Assembly (NCBI RefSeq): GCF_023336905.1
Contig: NZ_JAMBLS010000021.1
Location: forward strand, 1-60,145
Reading direction: 5' to 3'
DNA length: 60,145 nt
Source: Bacteroides sp. ET71
GTDB lineage: Bacteria; Bacteroidota; Bacteroidia; Bacteroidales; Bacteroidaceae
Part shown: piece by piece, positions 25,765-34,970 of the stretch
Numbering within the stretch: the first letter of the stretch is position 1
Layout: each line of letters starts with the position of its first letter
Notes under the pieces: model-generated
The model's database searches: none
The model's input: only the letters and a program-made list of their open reading frames with translations
What the model was told of the DNA's origin: nothing
Position numbers and translations under genes: made by a program

Positions 25765-26050
25765 GTCGGGTAATATACCCTTCCCTGCTCGTGCGCATAC
25801 CCTTCCCAGAACGGTATGTTGCCGTATAGGGAATCATTGCCGATGATTCCCAGAATCATTGCCGATGATTCCCAGAATCATTGCCGATGATTCCTAGAAT
25901 CATTGCCGACGATTCCTAGAATAGTAAGTTCAAGTTCCCTATACACTATGCTACTGAACTGAGAACGGTATATTACTGAATAGAGAATGATATACTATTG
26001 AATGAGGAACGATAAGCTACCGAACCAGGAACAGAAAGCCTGAAAAGACC
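25765..26050. repeat. In-register 22-bp repeat array between divergent genes
   Basis: Cut every 22 bp from 25765, the intergenic DNA gives about twelve units. Four (25831, 25853, 25875, 25897) are nearly identical, each containing the palindrome GAATCAT-tgccg-ATGATTC. Units at 25809, 25963, 25985, 26007 and 26029 start GAAC/GAAT with a degenerate body (for example gaacggtatgttgccgtat). No spacers separate the units, so it is not a CRISPR array. Confidence 0.9.
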
Positions 26051-26161
26051 GCCAAGCCCGCCGCCCGACGGGATAGCAGACGCGCAGCCATCGCAGAAGC
26101 CAACAGAGAAATGACACATTGACACGATTTCAACCCATCAAGCAACTTTTTGGAAAGAATC

Positions 26162-26194
26162 TTTTTTGTAATTCGAAATTAATGACTACATTTG
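26162..26194 (+). promoter_or_regulatory. Promoter of trpB2
   Basis: TTTTTTG (26162-26168), 18 nt, then TACATTTG (26187-26194), the Bacteroides -33/-7 pattern, 31 nt before the start codon. Confidence 0.75.
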
Positions 26195-26224
26195 CCCGAA
26201 AACCATTAAACATCTAAAAGAATT

Positions 26225-27589
26225 ATGAGCAACAAGCAGAAAAGATTCATGCTGCCGGAGGACGAAATCCCCCGCTATTGGTATAACATACAGGCCGACA
26301 TGCGCCACAAACCCATGCCACCCCTCAACCCGGCCACCCACCAACCACTCCGTGCCGAAGACCTCTACCCCATCTTTGCCGAAGAACTCTGCCGCCAGGA
26401 ACTGAACCAGACGGACGCATGGATAGAAATCCCCGAACCCGTGCGCGAGATGTACAAATACTACCGCAGCACCCCCCTGGTCCGCGCCTACGGACTGGAA
26501 AAAGCGCTGGGCACCCCGGCACACATCTATTTCAAGAACGAAAGCGTCAGCCCCATGGGCTCGCACAAACTCAACTCAGCCCTGGCACAAGCCTACTACT
26601 GCAAACAAGAAGGCGTGACCAACGTCACCACCGAAACCGGAGCCGGACAATGGGGAGCCGCACTGGCCTACGCCGCCCGCCTGTTCGGCCTCGAAGCCGC
26701 CGTCTATCAGGTGAAAATCAGCTACGAACAGAAGCCCTACCGCCGCAGCATCATGCAGACCTACGGAGCACAGGTCACCCCTTCACCCTCCATGTCCACC
26801 CGCGCCGGCAAAGACATCCTCACCGCCCACCCCAACCACCAAGGCTCGCTGGGCACCGCCATCTCCGAAGCCATCGAACTGGCCCGCACCACCCCCAACT
26901 GCAAATACACCCTCGGCTCCGTCCTGAGCCACGTCACCCTGCACCAGACCGTCATCGGCCTCGAAGCCGAAAAGCAAATGGCACTGGCCGGTGAATACCC
27001 CGACATGGTCATCGCCTGCTTCGGCGGAGGCTCCAATTTCGGCGGCATCGCCTTCCCCTTCATGCGCCACACCATCCTCGACGGCCGACAGACACGCTAC
27101 ATCGCCGCCGAACCCGCCTCCTGCCCCAAGCTGACACGCGGCCAGTTCCGCTACGACTATGGCGACGAAGCAGGCTACACCCCCCTGCTCCCCATGTTCA
27201 CCCTCGGACACAACTTCGCACCCGCCAACATCCATGCCGGCGGACTGCGCTACCACGGGGCAGGCGTCATCGTATCGCAACTGCTGAAAGACAAGCTGAT
27301 GGAAGCCGTAGACATACAACAACTGGAGTCGTTCGAAGCAGGCTGCCTCTTCGCACAAGCAGAAGGCATCATCCCCGCCCCCGAATCATGCCACGCCATC
27401 GCCGCCACCATCCGCGAAGCCAACCGCTGCAAAGAGACAGGCGAAGAGAAAGTCATCCTCTTCAACCTCTCCGGCCACGGCCTCATCGACATGGCCTCGT
27501 ACGACAAATACCTGGCCGGCGACCTGGTGAACTACGAACTGAAAGACGAAGAGATACAAAAGAACCTGGACGAAATAGACGGACTGTAA
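26225..27589 (+). CDS. trpB: TrpB2-type tryptophan synthase beta-like enzyme
   Basis: A 454-residue PLP enzyme, longer than TrpB1 (~400) and with the TrpB2-type N-terminus (LPEDEIPRYWYNIQADM). The PLP lysine is in SPMGSHKLNSALAQ (about residue 110), ETGAGQWG follows, and the phosphate-binding loop is CFGGGSNFGG. TrpB2 enzymes condense indole with serine and often act without TrpA; it is not next to other trp genes here, fitting an indole-salvage role. Very high codon GC3 compared with the neighbours to the right. Confidence 0.9.
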   Translation: MSNKQKRFMLPEDEIPRYWYNIQADMRHKPMPPLNPATHQPLRAEDLYPIFAEELCRQELNQTDAWIEIPEPVREMYKYYRSTPLVRAYGLEKALGTPAHIYFKNESVSPMGSHKLNSALAQAYYCKQEGVTNVTTETGAGQWGAALAYAARLFGLEAAVYQVKISYEQKPYRRSIMQTYGAQVTPSPSMSTRAGKDILTAHPNHQGSLGTAISEAIELARTTPNCKYTLGSVLSHVTLHQTVIGLEAEKQMALAGEYPDMVIACFGGGSNFGGIAFPFMRHTILDGRQTRYIAAEPASCPKLTRGQFRYDYGDEAGYTPLLPMFTLGHNFAPANIHAGGLRYHGAGVIVSQLLKDKLMEAVDIQQLESFEAGCLFAQAEGIIPAPESCHAIAATIREANRCKETGEEKVILFNLSGHGLIDMASYDKYLAGDLVNYELKDEEIQKNLDEIDGL

Positions 27590-27610
27590 CGAAAACGCAA
27601 GCCACAAGCA

Positions 27611-27687
27611 ATGGGCTGCAAGCAAAGATGGGATTGGATTCCCCTTAACCCTTTGCTTGCAGCCCATATATATATATATATATATAT
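27611..27687. repeat. 17-bp inverted repeat followed by an (AT)11 tract
   Basis: atgggctgcaagcaaag (27611-27627) and its exact complement (27651-27667) flank a 23-nt loop, and the right arm runs into eleven AT dinucleotides (27666-27687). It fills the gap between the convergent trpB2 and phoH genes, where it could end transcription on both strands, although no T-run is present. Confidence 0.85.
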
Positions 27688-27745
27688 GATTACCCGTAGC
27701 TCGCAGCTCGTCACTCACCGTAACTCACAACCTACGGCTCACCCT

Positions 27746-29071
27746 TTACATCAGATTGCTGGCCAATTCACTCAGCTCGCTGCGCTCTCCCTTGACCAGA
27801 TTAACGTGAGCAAAAAGATTCTGGTCCTTCATGCGGTCAATCATATAAACCAGACCATTAGACTGAGTATCCAGATACGGCTGGTCTATCTGCTGAATAT
27901 CCCCCGTGAATACCATCTTAGTACCCTCTCCGGCACGCGTGATAATAGTCTTGATTTCATGCGGAGTCAGGTTCTGCGCCTCATCGATAATGCAATACGT
28001 CTCGCTCAAACTTCTTCCGCGGATAAATGCCAATGCCTCTATAACCAGTTGCCCACTCTTCTGCATCTCATCCAAGCGTTTCAACTCCGTAGACGTAGGC
28101 GAGAACTGATGCTTGATAACATTCAAATTATCAAAGAGAGGCTGCATGTAAGGTGCAACCTTCTCCTGAGCATCGCCAGGCAAGAAACCGATATCTTTGT
28201 TAGACAAAGCCACAATAGGACGCGCCAGCAAAATCTGCTTATAATCATTCATCTGCCGCAAAGCCGCTGCCAAAGCCAACAACGTCTTTCCCGTACCAGC
28301 CTTGCCAGTCAACGCCACCAATTTAACATTCGGGTCGTCCAAAATCTCAAAAGCAAAACTTTGCTCAGCATTACGTGGCTCGATACCATAGTTCTTCGTT
28401 TTAGTGACTCTGCAAACAGTGTGAGTAAAAGGATTATAACGTGCCAGCACACTATTCCTCTCGCTTTTCAAGATAAAACATTCGTTAGGATGAATCACCT
28501 CGCGACACTCCAGCTCACTGATATCAATACCATCGTGTGAAGAATAAATACGGTCAATAAGCGCAGGGTCGATGCCATCAAAAGTTTCGTTTGATTTCTC
28601 GAAAATATCCACGTTCACCACCTTATCGTTAATATAATCCTCACACAAAAGCCCAATGGAACGAGCCTTCATGCGCAGGTTCACATCCTTCGTCACCAGA
28701 ATCGTTTTCATGTCCGGATGTTTATGTCCCAACCAATCAGTCACCGCCAGAATACGATGATCAGGAATAGACTCAGGAAAAGACTCATAAACATGAGGTG
28801 CCTCTACCCGACCGGTAACTACAAAAAGACGTCCCATACCCTCACCCAACGAAGCTCCTCGCGTAAACAGATTATCATCAGTAATAAGATCCAACTGACG
28901 CACAAACTCACGTGCATTATAGTTAATCTGCTCATTACCTTTTTTAAACTTATCCAGTTCCTCAAGCACTACAATAGGCAAATAAATGTCATTTTCCTGA
29001 AAATTCCGTAGACAGTTGTAATCATGCAAAATGACATTAGTGTCAATTACAAAGTTTTTCTTGGCTCCCAT
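27746..29071 (-). CDS. PhoH-family protein with N-terminal PIN domain
   Basis: A 441-residue protein, a PhoH2-type fusion. The PIN RNase domain covers ~1-140 (FVIDTNVILHDYN, acidic residues in HRILAVTDWL). The PhoH ATPase covers ~230-440, with Walker A LTGKAGTGKTLLAL and Walker B YCIIDEAQNLTPHEIKTI. PhoH2 proteins are proposed RNA helicase/nucleases; the substrate here is unknown. Start ATG at 29071 gives the usual MGAKKNFVIDTN. Confidence 0.93.
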   Translation of the reverse strand: MGAKKNFVIDTNVILHDYNCLRNFQENDIYLPIVVLEELDKFKKGNEQINYNAREFVRQLDLITDDNLFTRGASLGEGMGRLFVVTGRVEAPHVYESFPESIPDHRILAVTDWLGHKHPDMKTILVTKDVNLRMKARSIGLLCEDYINDKVVNVDIFEKSNETFDGIDPALIDRIYSSHDGIDISELECREVIHPNECFILKSERNSVLARYNPFTHTVCRVTKTKNYGIEPRNAEQSFAFEILDDPNVKLVALTGKAGTGKTLLALAAALRQMNDYKQILLARPIVALSNKDIGFLPGDAQEKVAPYMQPLFDNLNVIKHQFSPTSTELKRLDEMQKSGQLVIEALAFIRGRSLSETYCIIDEAQNLTPHEIKTIITRAGEGTKMVFTGDIQQIDQPYLDTQSNGLVYMIDRMKDQNLFAHVNLVKGERSELSELASNLM

Positions 29072-29169
29072 ATACGCTAGATTTAAATGTTAATACTAAT
29101 TTTGCGTCGTAAATAGTAAACAATCAAAGGGAGCAAACGGTTTGCTCTTCCTATTAAATATTTCATAAA

Positions 29170-30426
29170 ATGAACTATCAAGACACTTTAGAATATCTCT
29201 ACAACAGTGCTCCCATGTTCCAACAGATAGGTGCAGGAGCTTATAAAGAGGGGCTAGAAAATACACTAGCATTGGATGCACACTTCGGACACCCACACCG
29301 CCAATACCGAACCATCCACGTAGCAGGTACCAACGGGAAGGGTTCGTGTTCACATACCTTGGCTGCCATTTTGCAAGCAGCAGGATATCAGGTAGGACTT
29401 TACACATCACCCCATCTGGTCGACTTCCGAGAACGCATCCGCATCAACGGTCAGCCTATTCCGAAAGAGGACGTCGTCCACTTCGTTGAAGAAGAGCGCT
29501 CTTTCTTCGAGCCGCTGCATCCTTCTTTCTTCGAACTAACCACGGCTTTGGCCTTCAAATATTTCGCCGACAAACAAGTAGACGTAGCAATCATCGAAGT
29601 AGGACTGGGCGGGCGCTTGGATTGCACAAACATTATCACCCCAGACCTTTGCATCATAACCAATATTAGCTTGGATCACACTCAATTCCTGGGTAATACA
29701 CTGGCACAAATTGCAGGCGAAAAAGCTGGTATCATAAAAAGTAACATTCCTGTGATTATCGGCGAAACGACACCAGAAACACGTCCCGTATTTCTACAAA
29801 AAGCACAAGAGGTTAAAACTGCCATTCATTTTGCAGAAGATGAGAACCATGAACAAGATTATCCTAAATTGGATTTCGAACTGAAGGGACTTTATCAAAA
29901 GAAAAATCAACGCACTATATTAACAGCATTGCCATTACTGAAAGAAGTCGGATACAGTTTCACGGACAAAGATGTCTATCAGGGGTTTGCACATGTGGTA
30001 GAGCTGACAGGATTAATGGGACGTTGGCAACAATTACAAGAAAACCCTACCCTTATCTGCGATACAGGACACAATACTGGAGGCATTGCTTACGTAGCAC
30101 AACAATTACGCCAACAGCATTACAGACGCTTACACATCGTTTTAGGCATGGTCAGTGATAAAGATGTACGTAGTGTTTTAGCTTTATTACCTCAAGATGC
30201 AAACTATTACTTCACTCAAGCTAATGTAAAACGTGCTCTTCCCGCAGCAGAGTTGGCAAGGTTAGGGACAATTGCTGGTCTACACGGAGAAGTATACCCC
30301 AATGTCCCTTCAGCCGTAAAAGCAGCTCAAAAAAGAAGCCTCCCAGAAGACTTTATCTTTGTGGGAGGCAGTACTTTTATCGTGGCCGACCTATTATCGA
30401 ACCGCGATGCACTCAATCTCTACTAA
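29170..30426 (+). CDS. folC: Folylpolyglutamate/dihydrofolate synthase
   Basis: A 418-residue Mur-ligase-fold enzyme that adds glutamate to folates. Motifs: HVAGTNGKGSCSHTLAA (P-loop, about residue 45-60), GLYTSPHLVDFRERI, VGLGGRLDCTN, ISLDHTQFLG, and LICDTGHNTGG. Its last 33 bp overlap the 3' end of the convergent ridA gene, and the coding sequence of both is complete. Confidence 0.94.
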   Translation: MNYQDTLEYLYNSAPMFQQIGAGAYKEGLENTLALDAHFGHPHRQYRTIHVAGTNGKGSCSHTLAAILQAAGYQVGLYTSPHLVDFRERIRINGQPIPKEDVVHFVEEERSFFEPLHPSFFELTTALAFKYFADKQVDVAIIEVGLGGRLDCTNIITPDLCIITNISLDHTQFLGNTLAQIAGEKAGIIKSNIPVIIGETTPETRPVFLQKAQEVKTAIHFAEDENHEQDYPKLDFELKGLYQKKNQRTILTALPLLKEVGYSFTDKDVYQGFAHVVELTGLMGRWQQLQENPTLICDTGHNTGGIAYVAQQLRQQHYRRLHIVLGMVSDKDVRSVLALLPQDANYYFTQANVKRALPAAELARLGTIAGLHGEVYPNVPSAVKAAQKRSLPEDFIFVGGSTFIVADLLSNRDALNLY

Positions 30427-30768
30427 AGCGCCCTTAGGCAATGCTTTAACTGCTACTGCAGAACGGGCTGGGAAAGGAGCTTTAAAATAAACCGAATAAA
30501 TTTCATTCATTTCGGCAAATAGTGACATATCCGCCAGGAATACAGTCGTTTTTACTACATCATTCATGGTAAGATCCACTTCCTCAAGGATATGTTTCAC
30601 ATTCTCCAACGATTGACGAGTTTGTTCCTTTGCGCCTTGAGGCATTACGCCTGTTTCAGCATCAATAGGCAATTGCCCTGAAACAAATACCATTCCCATC
30701 GTCTCAATGGCCTGACTATAAGGGCCAATTGCCCCCGGTGCCTTTTGACAATTAATTGCTTTCTTCAT
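30394..30768 (-). CDS. ridA: RidA-family enamine/imine deaminase
   Basis: A 124-residue protein of standard length that hydrolyses reactive enamine/imine products of PLP enzymes such as threonine/serine dehydratases. Family motifs are present: IGPYSQAIETMGMVFVSGQLP, the Arg of FPARSAVAVKALPKGALVEIECIAV near the end. The final 11 codons lie antisense to folC. Probably the last gene of the dnaN operon (43-bp gap after the TPR gene). Confidence 0.94.
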   Translation of the reverse strand: MKKAINCQKAPGAIGPYSQAIETMGMVFVSGQLPIDAETGVMPQGAKEQTRQSLENVKHILEEVDLTMNDVVKTTVFLADMSLFAEMNEIYSVYFKAPFPARSAVAVKALPKGALVEIECIAVR

Positions 30769-30811
30769 AATATATTTCTTCTTTGAAATTAAACAAGTTT
30801 CTTACAACTCC

Positions 30812-32515
30812 TCATTTGCAATTCTTTTCAATCAAATCATCCACATTTTCATTGCCCAATTCCTTTGCTTTCGCTAAAGCTTCACAAGCTTCATTTTTTT
30901 TCTTCAAGTAAATATAAGCCAAACCCATAAGACGATAAGCTTCCGAATAAGAAGGATCTATCTGTAAAGCTTCCTGCAAAACTTTCACAGCTTCTTCACT
31001 ACGGCCTACGCGAATATTTACGACTGCCAATTCTGCACGATAAAGTAACTCTTTAGGATTTAGCCCTATGGCTTTTGCCAAATCATCCAAAGCTCGTTGA
31101 TATTGATGCGCTTGCAACGAAGCTTGTTCACGATAATAATAAAAAGAATCATTTACTTTTCCATCTACCGCTTTAAAATACGCATCATAATCCAACATAG
31201 ATCTACGTGCTTGTCCAGCATTTAATAAAGCCTGTGCCCGAGCCAATAAATATGGGGCGGTTGCATCTGTATAAGGCATTGGACAACGAGAAACGCAACT
31301 ATCTAATAAAGCCACAATTTCTTCAACAGGTGCTTGCATCATTTCTTTTATCTGTGCAGTCCGAAAAAAAGAGGCTGGAGAAGCCAGCGAGGAACGGTTA
31401 ACCTGCTCATAACAGCTCAAAGCTGAAGCATAATCTTGTTTACTGAAAAGGATGTCACCTTCCAATTGTATATAGACAGGAAGAGGCTGCAAAACAACGG
31501 CTTCACGAATTTCTTCCAATGCCTTATCTAGCGTCCAATTATCATAAGTTTTCTCTGAATTGTTCAACACATAATTATATATCAGTTTAGCCCGTTCAAA
31601 ACGGATTCCAGCTTTATCTTGAGCAAGTTCTAAAGCTCGATCCATATCAGCCTCAACCAATTGCATTGATACTGCATCAGACATTGACGCTCTATTCACT
31701 GCACGCCGCATATATCCATCAGCGCTATTGGGATACTGCTCTACAAAGTCATTTAAAACTTCCGCATATTTATCCGAAGGCAATTGAGCAGAAGCCATGT
31801 AAAGAAAAACCAATGCCTGCTCTTCTGTATCCGGCAAAGCTTTCTTTATACCAATATCTTTTAGAGCAAAATCCGTATAAGATAACGCTGATATTTTCTG
31901 ATCCATTGCATACCGGACATCAGCTGCATAACATACAGTAGTAGTATCTTGCCCAGATGATTTTTGGGCTAAACCAAACACAGTACCTTCAGCCGTAACC
32001 AAAGGACAACTAACCATCTTTTCCTTTAAACGCAATTGCAAAGTATAATAAAAATAGTTACCTACCATCTTATCTATAGATTTTACATGCCCAAATGTGC
32101 ACGAACGATCTTTCTGGGTAGAATAAGGCAAAAGATAAATCTCTGATCCGGCAGCAGGAGGAGCAGTAGCTAAAGTTAAACTATTAACTTTCTTACCAGT
32201 AATGTCTACACGAAATTTAACTACATCATACATATCATCTGCTCCCATAATATTCAAGACTGGCATTTGCCGTCCTTCAGTATCTATGATAACCGCTCGT
32301 TGAGCCCCTTTAAACAATGCATAATCGGAAACTGCGATTCCATCTTCACTGACAAAAAAGCCATTACCAGTATTTAATATTTTATCATCTTTATCGTATG
32401 TCACTACCGAAAAAACGGCACGTTTGGCTTTCTCCACCCATTTAGGCGTCTGAGCCATGCCCCACTGAATCCAAAAACAGAGAGACAAAAACAAATAAAA
32501 TCCTTTTCTCATCAT
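30812..32515 (-). CDS. Secreted trypsin-fold pseudoprotease with TPR repeats
   Basis: A 567-residue protein. A signal peptide (FYLFLSLCFWIQWGMAQ) is followed by a DegP-like protease fold (~25-215): NTGNGFFVSEDGIAVSDYALF aligns with the His-loop of HtrA proteases but has Tyr instead of His; the Asp remains in MYDVVKF; the Ser-loop GNSGGPLV is replaced by KMVSCPLV, losing the nucleophile. TPR repeats fill ~270-560 (LNPKELLYRAELAVVNIRVG, IDPSYSEAYRLMGLAYIYL). So it is probably a non-catalytic periplasmic scaffold. The stop of rlmB overlaps its start by 4 bp. Confidence 0.85.
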   Translation of the reverse strand: MMRKGFYLFLSLCFWIQWGMAQTPKWVEKAKRAVFSVVTYDKDDKILNTGNGFFVSEDGIAVSDYALFKGAQRAVIIDTEGRQMPVLNIMGADDMYDVVKFRVDITGKKVNSLTLATAPPAAGSEIYLLPYSTQKDRSCTFGHVKSIDKMVGNYFYYTLQLRLKEKMVSCPLVTAEGTVFGLAQKSSGQDTTTVCYAADVRYAMDQKISALSYTDFALKDIGIKKALPDTEEQALVFLYMASAQLPSDKYAEVLNDFVEQYPNSADGYMRRAVNRASMSDAVSMQLVEADMDRALELAQDKAGIRFERAKLIYNYVLNNSEKTYDNWTLDKALEEIREAVVLQPLPVYIQLEGDILFSKQDYASALSCYEQVNRSSLASPASFFRTAQIKEMMQAPVEEIVALLDSCVSRCPMPYTDATAPYLLARAQALLNAGQARRSMLDYDAYFKAVDGKVNDSFYYYREQASLQAHQYQRALDDLAKAIGLNPKELLYRAELAVVNIRVGRSEEAVKVLQEALQIDPSYSEAYRLMGLAYIYLKKKNEACEALAKAKELGNENVDDLIEKNCK

Positions 32516-33261
32516 AATTTATCACTCATTCGTTGTTTTACAGCCTCATATATCAATATTCCAGCAGCCACAGAAACATTAAGCGATTCTATTGAGCCTA
32601 ACATGGGAATTTTTACCCATTCATCGCACAAAGCTAAATTCTCATAAGACACGCCCTTATCTTCTGCTCCCATAATAATACATAAAGGTCCTTTGTAATC
32701 AGCCATACCATAATCGTAATCTCCTTTCTCAGTAGCAGCAATAAGACGGAATCCACTTTCTTTCAAAAAGCGTAAAGTATCTGTCAAACTTCGCTCACGA
32801 CAGACCGGAAGTTTATGTAACGCTCCTGCTGAAGTTTTCACGGCATCTGCATTGACTGAAACACTATTGGTTGCAGGAATAATAATAGAATCTACTGCGG
32901 CACATTCGCACGTACGGGCTATAGCTCCAAAATTACGCACATCGGTAATACCATCCAATGCAACAACAAATGGATTTTTTCCTTGCTCAAAAAGAAATGG
33001 TACAAGATCTTCTGCCTTTTGATAAGAAACTGCTGGAATGAAGGCAACCACTCCTTGATGATTCTTCCTTGTAATACGATTCAACCTTTCTATAGGAACC
33101 CTTTGCACAGGAATATCTCGACCTTTAAGAGCAGCAAACAGATCTCGGGCGAGTTCTCCTTGCAAATCTTTCTTCACCAGAATCTTATCTATCTCTTTCC
33201 CGGCCTGCATTGCTTCCAATACAGCACGAATACCGAATATCATTTCATTCTTATCTTCCAT
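32512..33261 (-). CDS. rlmB: 23S rRNA 2'-O-ribose methyltransferase RlmB
   Basis: A 249-residue SpoU/TrmH-family enzyme. It has the N-terminal substrate-binding domain (IFGIRAVLEAMQAGKEIDKI), motif 1 DGITDVRNFGAIARTCECA, motif 2 IIMGAEDKGVS and motif 3 IPMLGSIESLNVSVAAGILIYE forming the trefoil-knot SAM site. RlmB methylates G2251-equivalent in the 23S rRNA. It is inside the dnaN-coaBC-recN operon. Confidence 0.92.
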   Translation of the reverse strand: MEDKNEMIFGIRAVLEAMQAGKEIDKILVKKDLQGELARDLFAALKGRDIPVQRVPIERLNRITRKNHQGVVAFIPAVSYQKAEDLVPFLFEQGKNPFVVALDGITDVRNFGAIARTCECAAVDSIIIPATNSVSVNADAVKTSAGALHKLPVCRERSLTDTLRFLKESGFRLIAATEKGDYDYGMADYKGPLCIIMGAEDKGVSYENLALCDEWVKIPMLGSIESLNVSVAAGILIYEAVKQRMSDKL

Positions 33262-33283
33262 ACTATATATCTATCCAAAAAAA

Positions 33284-34951
33284 CTAATTCACTTTTTGTT
33301 CAAGCAACGCACGAGCATTGTCTAATGCAGCCTCTGTTAAAGTAGCTCCACTCAGCATATGAGCAATCTCTTCTATCCTTTCATTCTCTGTCAATCGGCG
33401 AATATGGCTATTTGTTTCCATCTCATTATCTTTCTTATAAACTTTATAGTGTATACGACCACGAGCTGCAATCTGTGGTAAATGGGTAATACTGATGACC
33501 TGGCGTCCATTATCGGCCATTTCTTGCATAATATCAGCCATTCTATCTGCAATCTCTCCCGAAACTCCAGTATCAATCTCATCGAAAACAATAGTAGGCA
33601 ACTTTACCGCTCCAGCGATCATGGCTTTTACAGAGAGCATGACTCGGGCAATTTCGCCACCCGATGCTACTGATGAAATATTCTGTAATGCTCCATTTTT
33701 ATTAGCAGAAAAAAGAAAAGAAACTGTGTCCATGCCATGCATCCCTGGTTCCTTACGCGCCCCCATCTCCACGACGAAACGGACATTAGGCATCCCCAAT
33801 GGAATCAACCTTGAGGACATTTGTGTCTCTATCTCACGTGCTGCCATACTCCGAGCTTCAGTTAACTCGGCTGCCCGACGCTGAACCATTACATAAAGAT
33901 CCTCACAACGCTTCTTTAAAATTTCTATATCTTCATCAAATGAAGTAATGGCAGAAAGTCGACTTGCATATTCATTACACAAAGTTATCAATTCTTCCAC
34001 CGTATCTACATGGTGTTTCTGCTGCAAAGAATATATCAAATTAAGACGTTCATTTACTTCATTCAAACGAGAAGGGTTGAACTCCACTTGTTCCTCATTG
34101 CTTACCACCTCTTGAGCAATATCCTTCAATTCAATGTATGAGCTTTCCAAGCGTGCTAGCAATGCCTCCGCCGCAGGATAGACATCATGGAGTCCCGAAA
34201 GAGCGTTGCAACATTCTTTCAAGACATCTAACAGTCCTCCCTCATCATTATTCAGCATCTGGTCTACTCGATACAGACCAGCTTTGATTTCTTCAGCATG
34301 ACTTAAGATTTCTGATTCTTGTTCCAGTTCTTTCTGCTCATCAACAGATAAATGAGCTTCTTCCAATTGTTCCAACTGAAAACGGATATAATCTTCATCA
34401 GACTTATCATGGGCAACACGCTCTAACAGCTTCTCTAACTCGGTTTGCGTTTCCTTCCATTGCGTATAAACAGCTTGATAACTTGCCAAAAGGGATTCAT
34501 CATGAGCCAATAAATCTAACACATTCAGTTGAAAGCCTTCCTTATTCAATAACAAATTCTGATGTTGAGAATGAATATCTATCAATTGTTCACCCAATTC
34601 TTTCATCTGCACCAACTGGACAGGAATATCATTAATAAAAGCACGACTTTTACCAGAGGCATACAACTCACGACGTAAGATACATTCATTCTCATAATCC
34701 AATTCGTTTTCATCAAAGAATGCCTGCATCTGATAATTAGACACGTCAAAGCAAGCTTCTATGACACATTTTGATGCGCCTACACGAATGGCTTTTACAT
34801 CAGCACGTTGCCCCAACAACAAGCCTATTGCTCCAAGGATAATAGATTTACCAGCTCCAGTCTCGCCTGTTATAACCGAGAATCCTCGTTCAAAACTTAT
34901 ATTAAGTTTATCTATTAAAGCGTAATTCTGTATATAAAGTGAACGTAACAT
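33284..34951 (-). CDS. recN: DNA repair protein RecN
   Basis: A 555-residue SMC-like ATPase for double-strand break repair. Walker A GETGAGKSIILGAIGLLLG is near residue 30, two long coiled-coil arms span ~150-370, and signature SVASGGEIARVMLS with Walker B PTIVFDEIDTGVSGEIA follow in the C-terminal lobe. Located 19 bp downstream of coaBC in the same operon. Confidence 0.95.
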   Translation of the reverse strand: MLRSLYIQNYALIDKLNISFERGFSVITGETGAGKSIILGAIGLLLGQRADVKAIRVGASKCVIEACFDVSNYQMQAFFDENELDYENECILRRELYASGKSRAFINDIPVQLVQMKELGEQLIDIHSQHQNLLLNKEGFQLNVLDLLAHDESLLASYQAVYTQWKETQTELEKLLERVAHDKSDEDYIRFQLEQLEEAHLSVDEQKELEQESEILSHAEEIKAGLYRVDQMLNNDEGGLLDVLKECCNALSGLHDVYPAAEALLARLESSYIELKDIAQEVVSNEEQVEFNPSRLNEVNERLNLIYSLQQKHHVDTVEELITLCNEYASRLSAITSFDEDIEILKKRCEDLYVMVQRRAAELTEARSMAAREIETQMSSRLIPLGMPNVRFVVEMGARKEPGMHGMDTVSFLFSANKNGALQNISSVASGGEIARVMLSVKAMIAGAVKLPTIVFDEIDTGVSGEIADRMADIMQEMADNGRQVISITHLPQIAARGRIHYKVYKKDNEMETNSHIRRLTENERIEEIAHMLSGATLTEAALDNARALLEQKVN

Positions 34952-34970
34952 TGCCTCTCGTTTTTTATCT

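Noticed and set aside
25831-25918. Possible CRISPR array
   Set aside because: The units are contiguous with no unique spacers, and no cas genes are nearby.
31207-31401. Small ORFs antisense within the dnaN operon
   Set aside because: They overlap conserved genes fully and show no independent coding features.
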